NCBI RefSeq assembly: GCF_026163695.1
Contig: NZ_JAOTID010000003.1
Span: 248,001-312,000, forward strand
Direction of reading: 5' to 3'
Source: Shumkonia mesophila
GTDB lineage: Bacteria; Pseudomonadota; Alphaproteobacteria; Rhodospirillales; Shumkoniaceae
Length of the DNA: 64,000 nt
Positions 57,757 to 64,000 of the stretch are shown piece by piece. The notes under the pieces were generated by a model. That model searched no databases. It had not been told where the DNA came from and saw only the letters and a list, made by a program, of their open reading frames with translations. Numbering within the stretch: position 1 is the first letter of the stretch; the number at the start of each line of letters is the position of its first letter. The translations under genes were made by a program, and so were the position numbers.

Positions 57757-58296
57757 ATGAAGGTTATCGCAGTGCACGTGGACCGCTGCACGGGGTGCAA
57801 GACCTGTGAGCTGTTCTGTGCAACCGAACGGGGAAGCGAAGGCAAGACCCTGCTGAAGGCGGTCCAGGAAACGCCGCTGCCCCAGGCGCGGGTGCGCGTC
57901 GAAGGGGGGAACGGCATTTCGGTGCCGCTTCAGTGCCGCCATTGCCTCGATGCGCCCTGCCTCGACGCCTGCCTGACCGGAGCGCTTACGCGCGACGAGG
58001 AAACCGGCATGGTCTGGGTCAAGGACGACCGCTGCATCGGCTGCTGGACCTGCGTGATGTTCTGCCCCTACGGCGTCATCTATCCGTGGGCGGAGCGCAA
58101 GATGGCGCTCAAGTGCGATCGCTGCATGCACATGGAATCGTCGACCTGCGTCGATGTCTGTCCGACGCGGGCGCTGGAAGTCGTCGATGTCGACGATCTC
58201 GGAGAAGTCTTTGCCGAAAGGCGGCGTGCCGCAGCCTCGGTTGCCGCCGCCGTCGCCGGCAAGGGCGGCGCCGTGGTTCTCGACCTCGCGGAATAA
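57757..58296 (+). CDS. four-cluster ferredoxin (CooF/HycB-like electron carrier)
   Basis: A 179-residue Fe-S protein with 16 cysteines in four groups fitting four [4Fe-4S] clusters: CTGCKTCELFC at the N-terminus, CRHCLDAPCLDAC, CIGCWTCVMFC and CDRCMHMESSTCVDVC. This is the HycB/CooF/NrfC-type electron-transfer fold. CooF is the classical partner of Ni-CO dehydrogenase CooS, and the next gene is CooS-like. The C-terminal 30 residues are alanine-rich and lack cysteine. Cytoplasmic; passes electrons between the neighbouring oxidoreductases. Confidence 0.9.
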   Translation: MKVIAVHVDRCTGCKTCELFCATERGSEGKTLLKAVQETPLPQARVRVEGGNGISVPLQCRHCLDAPCLDACLTGALTRDEETGMVWVKDDRCIGCWTCVMFCPYGVIYPWAERKMALKCDRCMHMESSTCVDVCPTRALEVVDVDDLGEVFAERRRAAASVAAAVAGKGGAVVLDLAE

Positions 58297-58324
58297 CAAC
58301 AAACTCATTGGGCGGATAGAAGTC

Positions 58325-59788
58325 ATGGAAAGCATTCACATCAAGACGGTGGACCCGATCAGCCAGGACCTGCTGCGCTCGGCGGCGCGGCGCGGCATCG
58401 ACCTCAACTGGGAACGCTATGAAAAGCAGCAGCCGCAGGACGGTTTCCTGCGCACCGGCCTGAGTTGCCCGTACGGCTGTTTGCAAGGGCCGTGCCGCAT
58501 CGATCCGTTCGGCCGCGGCGCCACCAAGGGCCTCTGCGGCCTGGAGCGCGACGGCATGGCGGCGGCGTTGCTGCTGCGCCTTTGCGTCAATGGCGCGCTG
58601 GAAGCGGTGAATCTGTCCGGCAAGACCGGCGGTTCGGTGGGGCCGGCATGGCCGGCCGCCCTTGCCAAGCCGGCAGCTGCGGCATTGAAGAAGTTGGGCG
58701 GCGGCGATCTGTCGTCGGCCGAGATTTTTGCCGGTGTGGCGGCGCTGGCCCGCCCGGCCGAAGGGGCGCCGGCCTTGGTTCGCCGTGCCCTGCGACTCGG
58801 CCTGCTGACCCTCGGTCTTGCCGGCGTCCGTCCATCGCGGGCGGCGAAGAAGCCGGCTCCCTTCTCGGTCGGCTATGGGGTGTTGGCCGGCAAGGCGGCC
58901 ACCGTTGCCGTCTGCGGCCAGGCGGCTCCGGATTTCGTTGACGGTCTCGTCGCCACGGCCAAGGCTTCCAAGGCCGCCGTTCGCGTGGTTTCCCTGGGAA
59001 GCTGGATCGGCGGCAAGGCGCTGCTGCCCATGGCCTGCACCTTCGGCGAGGCCGAACTGGTGATCGCCTCGGGCGCCGTCGATGCGGTGGTCTGCGGCCC
59101 GGTGGCCGGCGCCGCGGTGCCGGCACTCTGCGCCCAACTGGGCATTCCGGCCTTCTCTGCGGCCGAGGCCGATGCCAAGGCCATCGTGACCGCCGCCGTC
59201 AAAGCCAAGGCAAAAGGCGAAAAGGTCCTCAAGGACGATCCGGCCGTCGTTGGCGACGGAGAGGTGATCTCGGCCGAGACGCTGGCGGCCGAACTGAAGG
59301 CGGACAAGAAGGCGAGCCTCGCCGTCATCGGCGGCGTCGATACGTTGCAGTCGTCCCTCGGGTGGCTGCCGACCGAGTTGCCGCCGGCGCTGGCTGCGGC
59401 CAAATGCAAGGTGGCAACCTGGGGGGACGCTGCCCTGTGGATGGCAAAACGCGGCTTCGCCGGCGGCAATGCCGGCGTTCAGGCCCGCGTGCTCGACGGC
59501 GCCCGCGGGGCGCTGGATGCTCTCGACGCGGCTGTGGCCGCGGGGGGCCTGTCCAGGCTGCGCGGCATCGGCTTCACCGGCCTGGGCGGCGCCCGCGATC
59601 TGGCGTCGGCATTGGGCGCGGCGGCCCTGGGTGCACGCGTCTGCGTGGCGGTGCCGTTGCCGCTCTGGGGAAGCAGCGGGACCCGGGATGCTCTGGCGGC
59701 CGCCGTCGAATCCTGTGGCGGCTCCTTTACCCACTTCGATCATCCGGCAACAGCCGACGAGGTCCGTGCCTGGTTCATCAAGCGCTAA
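58325..59788 (+). CDS. Ni-CO dehydrogenase-like (CooS-fold) protein lacking active-site ligands
   Basis: A 487-residue protein. Its N-terminus (RYEKQQPQDGFLRTGLSCPY, then GCLQGPCRIDPFGRG) is that of Ni-CO dehydrogenase. In CooS the D-cluster uses Cys39 and Cys47 and the B-cluster Cys48, 51, 56 and 70. Here 39 is Asp and 47 Ser, but Cys48, 52, 57 and 71 remain (one residue inserted), so one B-type [4Fe-4S] cluster is plausible. The middle (ELVIASGAVDAVVCGPVAGA) aligns with the CooS block around Cys333, but the cysteine is Ala; the HGH and CCTGNE blocks are also gone. It is about 150 residues shorter than CooS. CO oxidation is unlikely; it may be a redox scaffold. Confidence 0.8.
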   Translation: MESIHIKTVDPISQDLLRSAARRGIDLNWERYEKQQPQDGFLRTGLSCPYGCLQGPCRIDPFGRGATKGLCGLERDGMAAALLLRLCVNGALEAVNLSGKTGGSVGPAWPAALAKPAAAALKKLGGGDLSSAEIFAGVAALARPAEGAPALVRRALRLGLLTLGLAGVRPSRAAKKPAPFSVGYGVLAGKAATVAVCGQAAPDFVDGLVATAKASKAAVRVVSLGSWIGGKALLPMACTFGEAELVIASGAVDAVVCGPVAGAAVPALCAQLGIPAFSAAEADAKAIVTAAVKAKAKGEKVLKDDPAVVGDGEVISAETLAAELKADKKASLAVIGGVDTLQSSLGWLPTELPPALAAAKCKVATWGDAALWMAKRGFAGGNAGVQARVLDGARGALDALDAAVAAGGLSRLRGIGFTGLGGARDLASALGAAALGARVCVAVPLPLWGSSGTRDALAAAVESCGGSFTHFDHPATADEVRAWFIKR

Positions 59789-59826
59789 GACCGCGAAGAC
59801 GGAATTCAGCGCGAAAAGGAAACGTC

Positions 59827-61128
59827 ATGCACGAGGTCACTTTCGATCTGGTGGTTGTCGGGGGAGGCGCCGCAGGCTTCAACGCGGCCCTCGCCTGCCG
59901 GGCACGATATCCCGGGAAGCGGGTCGTGCTGGTCGATCAAGAGCCCGAGGTCGGCTACTACCGTACTCTTCTTCCCATGTTCATGGCCGGCAAGTTGCCG
60001 GAGGAAAAGCTGTTCTTCTGGCGGCTTGGCGAGGATGCGGCCCTCGACGTTCGCCTGGGCGTCAAGGTGCGATCGCTCGATCGCCAGGCCAAGCGCCTGG
60101 TCCTGGAGAACGGAAAAACGCTGGGATACCAATGCCTGATCCTGGCGCCAGGAGGCCGGCCGGTGGTGCCCCCGGTTTTCGAGCGCTCGGTCACGCCGGA
60201 CGGGGTGTTTCCCGTCCGCAGCCTGGGCGTCGCCCGCGAGATCAAGGCGTGGCTACCCAACCACCGGGACATCGTCGTCCTCGGCGGCGGTCTGGTGGGG
60301 TCCAAAACCTCGGTCTTCCTGCGGTTGGCCGGGTTTACGGTCACGCTGGTCGAACGCGAGGCCCACATCCTGCCGACCGTGCTTTCGGCCAACACCGCCC
60401 GGCCGTTGCAGCGCCACCTGGAGAACATGGGAATCAGGGTCTGCACCGGCACGACGATTGACAAGTTCAAGGCCGATAAAAAGGGCGCCGTCAGTGCGGT
60501 CAGGCTGGCCACCGGCGAGTGGGTGCCATGCGGCACCTTCCTGGTCGGCATCGGTTCGACGCCGGATGTCGGTTTCATCCGCGACACCGACTTGATGCGG
60601 GACGGCGAGCTGGTGGTGTCAACCACTCTGCAGACTGTCGACCCCGCCATCTTCGCCATCGGCGATGCCGTCGCCATCCAGACGCCGGACGGTGCCCGCG
60701 CCCATCCCTGGACATGGCCGCAGGCGGTGGCCCAGGGCAAGCTGGCCGGGACCAATGCGTTCAGTGCCAGCCCGCGGCCGCTCAAGCGCACGACGCGGGT
60801 CAACGCCCAGAACATCTCGGGCGTGCCGCTGATGATCCTGGGCGGTCCCGGGGTCGGTTCCTCGGTCGAAGCGCGGCCGGGGCCGGGCGAGGGCATCTGG
60901 CGGGAATTCTTCCTGGATGACCGCCGAATCGTCGGCGGCGCCCTGGTTGGCGACATCGCCGGCGCCGGGCCGTTGCATTTCACCATGGCCAATGCCGAAG
61001 ACATTTCGCAGCGCGTTGCCGACCTTCTGGCGCCGCGCACCCGGGCCTTCCGGCCGTCCGCATGGACGCGGCTGGGGCAATCCCAACGGGCCAGAAATTT
61101 CGCCGTGAAAGAGAGCACACCATGTTGA
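59827..61128 (+). CDS. FAD-dependent NAD(P)H oxidoreductase
   Basis: A 433-residue flavoprotein of the pyridine nucleotide-disulfide reductase fold. The FAD loop is VVVGGGAAGFNAALACRA; the NAD loop near residue 155 is IVVLGGGLVGSKTSVFLRLA; the second FAD motif is IFAIGDAVAI. It has no redox-active cysteine pair like that of NADH oxidase/CoA reductase near residue 45 (the block is GYYRTLLPMFMAG). Flavoproteins of this kind accompany CODH genes as FNOR-type partners. It overlaps the next gene by 7 bases. It probably links NAD(P)H to the Fe-S proteins on either side. Confidence 0.88.
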   Translation: MHEVTFDLVVVGGGAAGFNAALACRARYPGKRVVLVDQEPEVGYYRTLLPMFMAGKLPEEKLFFWRLGEDAALDVRLGVKVRSLDRQAKRLVLENGKTLGYQCLILAPGGRPVVPPVFERSVTPDGVFPVRSLGVAREIKAWLPNHRDIVVLGGGLVGSKTSVFLRLAGFTVTLVEREAHILPTVLSANTARPLQRHLENMGIRVCTGTTIDKFKADKKGAVSAVRLATGEWVPCGTFLVGIGSTPDVGFIRDTDLMRDGELVVSTTLQTVDPAIFAIGDAVAIQTPDGARAHPWTWPQAVAQGKLAGTNAFSASPRPLKRTTRVNAQNISGVPLMILGGPGVGSSVEARPGPGEGIWREFFLDDRRIVGGALVGDIAGAGPLHFTMANAEDISQRVADLLAPRTRAFRPSAWTRLGQSQRARNFAVKESTPC

Positions 61129-61847
61129 TCCATGAAGAAGTCTGCGTCGGGTGCGGGCGCTGCCAGCCCTATTGCCCGGAAGGCGCCATCGGCTACCAGG
61201 GACTCAAAAGTGTCGTCGATCAGGTGGCATGCGTCGAGTGCGGGACCTGCCTGCGCGTTCATATCTGCCCGGTCGACGCCCTGTACGAGCACCCGCTGGT
61301 GTTCGAGTATCCACGGGCTTTGCGCAAATTCTTCAGCGATCCCGCCGCCACCCACAAGGCAACCGGTATTTCCGGCCGCGGCACCGAAGAGTCCAAGACC
61401 AACGACGTGACCAACAGGGTGGGTCCAGACGAGGTGGGCATCGCCATCGAAGTGGGGCGGCCGACGCTGGGCATGAACCTGCACGACGTCCAGAAGATTT
61501 CGCGCGCGCTCGCCAAGGCCGGCATTACCGAGATCGAGGAATGCAACCCGATCCATTCGATGTATGCCAACCCCGAAACCGGCGACCTCAAGCCCGAACT
61601 GCTGGACGAGAGGGTGCTGTCGGCGATCATCGAGATGTCGGTGCCGTTCGAAAAGGCGGCGCTGGTGCTGCGCACGGCCAAGGAGGTGGCGAAGGAGCTC
61701 GATTCGGTCTTCACCCTCGACATCTTCTCGACCTTGGGGCCGAACCTGACCATTCAGCAGCGCGTACTGGATCTTCTGAAAGCCGAGGGCCTGCCGTGGC
61801 GGCCGAACGCCAAGATCAACATGGGCCTCGGACGACCCTCGAAATAG
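61122..61847 (+). CDS. two-cluster Fe-S protein with an unrecognised C-terminal domain
   Basis: A 241-residue protein. The first 50 residues hold two [4Fe-4S] motifs, Cys8-11-14-18 (CVGCGRCQPYC) and Cys37-40-43-49 (CVECGTCLRVHIC). After them a domain of about 190 residues begins (GISGRGTEESKTNDVTNRVG, then PDEVGIAIEVGRPTLGMNLH) with no cysteine. I do not recognise its family. The ATG lies 7 bases inside the flavoprotein gene, so translation is coupled. It is followed 9 bases later by the 218-residue protein, suggesting a two-subunit unit. Confidence 0.75.
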   Translation: MLIHEEVCVGCGRCQPYCPEGAIGYQGLKSVVDQVACVECGTCLRVHICPVDALYEHPLVFEYPRALRKFFSDPAATHKATGISGRGTEESKTNDVTNRVGPDEVGIAIEVGRPTLGMNLHDVQKISRALAKAGITEIEECNPIHSMYANPETGDLKPELLDERVLSAIIEMSVPFEKAALVLRTAKEVAKELDSVFTLDIFSTLGPNLTIQQRVLDLLKAEGLPWRPNAKINMGLGRPSK

Positions 61848-61856
61848 GACAATGCC

Positions 61857-62513
61857 ATGACACACAGTCTGCACCGCGAGGGTGACCTCGAGAAACTCGA
61901 ACGCGATTTCTGCGTGTTCATCTATCCGGCCCGCGGCTTCAACAACGTCGGATCGGGGCCGAAAGTCAGCAAGCTGTTCGAAATCTTTTACGGCAACGAT
62001 GCTTCCAACTGCTCGTCGACGTCGCTGCGCGAGAACCTCTACAGCAAGGTCACGCCGGAAGAGATGCTCGAGGCCATCAAGAAGGACGCCGACAGTGCGC
62101 GCGCCTATGCCACGTTCAACAGCCGCGAGAAGGTCAAGAACCTGCTGATCCAGATGAAGAAGGCCGATCTCGGCATCTCCATCATGGTCAGCGGCATGAT
62201 CGACAAGGTGCGCGAAATCACCGCCGAGGCCGGCCTCGATCCCCATACCATCAACCTGTCCCTTGGCGTCCACGGCCGCACCGACCTGCTGCCGCCGCCC
62301 GACATCCGCCAGTTCACAACCATGTGCGGCCACGCCGTGGTGTCGCCCCACCTGGTGCGCCAGGCGATCCGCAAGGTGAAAACCGGCCGGCGGTCGTTGT
62401 GGGATGCCAGCGTCGAGTTGGCCAAACCCTGTGCCTGCGGCATCTTCAATCCGCATCGCTCGGCCGAGCAACTCCGCGACCTCGCGCCAATCTACACGGT
62501 CAGCCGCTGGTAG
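61857..62513 (+). CDS. conserved-looking protein of unknown function, 218 residues
   Basis: A soluble protein with charged and hydrophobic blocks typical of a globular enzyme (DFCVFIYPARGFNNVGSGPK, then LGISIMVSGMIDKVREITAE and LSLGVHGRTDLLPPPDIRQF). Its cysteines are Cys19, 52, 157, 192 and 194; Cys157 (TTMCGHAVVS) and the C-terminal CAC pair could hold a metal or cluster. No domain family is recognised. It is translated 9 bases after the two-cluster protein and 22 bases before the PdxA gene, so it belongs to the operon's core function. Confidence 0.65.
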   Translation: MTHSLHREGDLEKLERDFCVFIYPARGFNNVGSGPKVSKLFEIFYGNDASNCSSTSLRENLYSKVTPEEMLEAIKKDADSARAYATFNSREKVKNLLIQMKKADLGISIMVSGMIDKVREITAEAGLDPHTINLSLGVHGRTDLLPPPDIRQFTTMCGHAVVSPHLVRQAIRKVKTGRRSLWDASVELAKPCACGIFNPHRSAEQLRDLAPIYTVSRW

Positions 62514-62535
62514 CCGGAGAAAGAGGGGGAGCATC

Positions 62536-63534
62536 ATGACCGCTGAACGTCCACGGGTCGCCGTCACCATCGGCGATCCGGCCGGGATCGGGCCAGAAAT
62601 CGCCCTGAAGGCGCTGACCCATCGCGAACTCTACGACTTTTCCATCCCCGTCGTTTTCGGCAACGTGAAGGTGTTGGAAGCCAACCGCGCGGTGGCGGGC
62701 GTCACGTTGCAGATCCGCGCCATCTCTGACCCAGGCGAAGCCCGGGGCGAAGCGGGAACCGTCGACGTCGTCGATGTCGGCTCGCTGTCGATGGCAGACT
62801 TCAAGGTGGGTGAGGGCAGCGCCATTACCGGCGCCTTCAGCGGCAAATGCCTGGAAACCGCCATCGGTTGCGCCAGGAAGGGGGCCGTGCGAGCGGTGGT
62901 CCAGGGACCGGCCAGCAAGCAGGCCCAGAATGCCGGCGGCTACAAGTTTGCCGGCTTCCGCGAGACGGCCAACGCCATGGCCGGCTGCGACGACACCATC
63001 CTGATCACCCTGGGCAAGGTCTACAACCTGACGCGGGTGACTACCCATGTGCCGCTGAGCGAGGTTCCGCGGCTGTGTTCGCGCCAAGCCGTGCTTCGCG
63101 TTATCCAGCTGACGCACAAGGGGATGAAGGCGATCGGCTACGAGCGGCCGCGCATCGGCGTCGCCGGCCTCAATCCGCATTGCGGGGAAGGCGGCCTGAT
63201 GGGCCGCGAAGAGATCGAACAGATCATTCCCGCCATCGAGGACGCCCGCGCCGAGGGGATCGCCGCCCTCGGGCCCTACCCGGGCGACACGGTCTTCCTC
63301 AACATGAAGGCCGGGGAATTCGACGTCATCATCTCGATGTATCACGACCACGGCAATGCCTGCATCAAGCTGGCCGAGTTCGGAACCCTGTTCAACCTGC
63401 TGGCGGGGGCACCGTTTCCCATCCTGACGGTTCATCACGGCACCGCCTTCGATATCGCCGGGAAGGGCGTGGCCGGAGAAACCAACCTTCTTTACGCGCT
63501 GTACACCGCTGCCGGCCGCAAAGTTCCGGCCTGA
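62536..63534 (+). CDS. PdxA-like 4-hydroxythreonine-4-phosphate dehydrogenase family protein (copy 2)
   Basis: A 332-residue dehydrogenase: VTIGDPAGIGPEIALKALTH near the start, RIGVAGLNPHCGEGGLMG, then ISMYHDHGNACIKLAEF and VHHGTAFDIAGKGVAG. The metal-region histidines are intact here, unlike copy 1. It lies in a catabolic Fe-S operon, so it should oxidise a hydroxy acid (or its phosphate) and decarboxylate it, rather than make vitamin B6. GGGGGAG precedes the ATG. It is the last gene before a terminator. Confidence 0.88.
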   Translation: MTAERPRVAVTIGDPAGIGPEIALKALTHRELYDFSIPVVFGNVKVLEANRAVAGVTLQIRAISDPGEARGEAGTVDVVDVGSLSMADFKVGEGSAITGAFSGKCLETAIGCARKGAVRAVVQGPASKQAQNAGGYKFAGFRETANAMAGCDDTILITLGKVYNLTRVTTHVPLSEVPRLCSRQAVLRVIQLTHKGMKAIGYERPRIGVAGLNPHCGEGGLMGREEIEQIIPAIEDARAEGIAALGPYPGDTVFLNMKAGEFDVIISMYHDHGNACIKLAEFGTLFNLLAGAPFPILTVHHGTAFDIAGKGVAGETNLLYALYTAAGRKVPA

Positions 63535-63549
63535 TCCCGCCGGCCCAAG

Positions 63550-63592
63550 CGCCCCATCGGCCCGCTTGTCGGACCGGTGGGGCGTTTTGTTG
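63550..63592 (+). terminator. Rho-independent terminator ending the Fe-S operon
   Basis: CGCCCCATCGG (63550-63560) pairs with CCGGTGGGGCG (63574-63584) with one wobble, followed by TTTTGTT. It lies 15 bases after the PdxA stop. Confidence 0.85.
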
Positions 63593-63868
63593 TGCGCCGG
63601 CGAAGGGCGAGCCCTCGGGCGAACCGGTGCCCGGGCCTTTTCGTATTTCGAGGAAGCGAGCCTTGAAAATGATAATGCGATGCATTAACGTTGCTCGTAG
63701 GATTAGTGGGGAAAACGGCCCAACTATTTAGAATGATTATAAATTAGATGAAACGAGACGATAAAAAGTGAAGACGAACGAAGAAATAGTGGCGAGCATG
63801 TCCTTTCTTCCGCTTGCCGCCGTGCCAGCAACCGGGCGGGTTCCGGGCGAGGGCGGGGAGGGTTGAGG
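63593..63868. other. 276-base AT-shifted gap with promoter-like DNA
   Basis: No supported gene. From 63665 the DNA turns A/T rich, unlike the rest of the window (around 63720-63790), as in a promoter region. A Fur-like palindrome lies at 63674-63686. Confidence 0.4.
63674..63686. promoter_or_regulatory. AATGC-GAT-GCATT palindrome, Fur/iron-box-like
   Basis: AATGC (63674-63678) and GCATT (63682-63686) are perfect arms, next to AATGATAATG, which resembles half of a Fur box. It precedes a partial gene at the right edge. Confidence 0.35.
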
Positions 63869-64000
63869 ATGGAGCGGGATATGAAGGAACGACGAGGCGA
63901 GGCGTCCGATCCGACGAAGGGGTGGACGGGCGACGACCGGTGGGCGGTGTCTTTCACGGACTGCGCCTGCGGCCGGCCGCGGGTATCGTCGAAGGACCTG
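63869..64000 (+). CDS. partial CDS at right edge, unknown
   Basis: An open frame beginning MERDMKERRGEASDPTKGW behind GGGGAGGG, running off the window after 44 codons with the visible segment SFTDCACGRPRV near the end. Too short to name. Confidence 0.35.
   Translation, partial: MERDMKERRGEASDPTKGWTGDDRWAVSFTDCACGRPRVSSKDL

Noticed and set aside
57757-59788. A functional CO dehydrogenase (CooFS)
   Set aside because: The Ni-cluster ligands and D-cluster cysteines are missing in the hand alignment, and no cooC, cooT or cooJ is present.
63724-63957. 77-residue minus-strand frame near the right edge
   Set aside because: No ribosome site or family, and it crosses promoter-like DNA.

Overview
The window is 64 kb of GC-rich DNA, densely packed with genes and with strong G/C third-position bias. 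It looks like an alphaproteobacterial chromosome, probably Rhodospirillales-like. The evidence is an EcfG-type general stress sigma factor with matching GGAAC-N16/17-CGTT promoters, several small stress proteins, tripartite tricarboxylate (Tct) transporters with Bug-type binding proteins, and FCD-type GntR regulators. I saw no rRNA, tRNA, CRISPR array, insertion sequence or prophage.

Layout. 1-3.7 kb: end of a spermidine/putrescine-type ABC importer (binding protein, two permeases) and a GNAT acetyltransferase. 3.8-7.1 kb: small proteins, a double PRC-barrel protein and a Crp/Fnr regulator. 7.1-10.1 kb: a bd-type quinol oxidase (cydAB plus a 45-residue DUF2474 subunit). 10.2-22.9 kb: a general stress island with CsbD, Ku and LigD (end joining), DUF3008, EcfG, membrane PQQ glucose dehydrogenase, transketolase, a copper four-helix protein, DUF1328, dodecin, a BON lipoprotein and DUF883/holin-like membrane proteins. 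Most units here carry an EcfG-like promoter. 22.9-31.3 kb: a three-module Aas, a lipase, a TetR regulator with a clear operator, an aldo/keto reductase, a second ECF sigma factor and a PRC-barrel protein. 31.4-39 kb: a hydroxyacid dehydrogenase and a zwf-pgl-tal-pyk-MBL carbon operon.

39-56.4 kb: acid catabolism. One minus-strand operon (GntR, HpcH/HpaI aldolase, TctCBA, GarR-like reductase, amidohydrolase, second GntR) resembles sugar diacid degradation. A second holds a PdxA-like dehydrogenase, an MmgE/PrpD protein and an enolase-superfamily dehydratase. A third unit holds a hydroxyacid dehydrogenase with its GntR, facing a second TctCBA system. Four related FCD regulators share TTGWCAA-type sites in several upstream regions.

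57-63.5 kb is the most unusual part: GntR, a four-cluster ferredoxin (CooF-like), a protein with the N-terminus of Ni-CO dehydrogenase, an FAD/NAD oxidoreductase, a two-cluster Fe-S protein of unknown type, an unrecognised 218-residue protein and a second PdxA-like dehydrogenase, all tightly spaced and ending at a terminator. The CO dehydrogenase-like protein keeps the four B-cluster cysteines but has lost the D-cluster cysteines and, as far as a hand alignment shows, the Ni-Fe C-cluster ligands. I infer an electron-transfer complex serving catabolism of a carboxylate brought in by the adjacent Tct transporter, rather than CO oxidation. The substrate is unknown.
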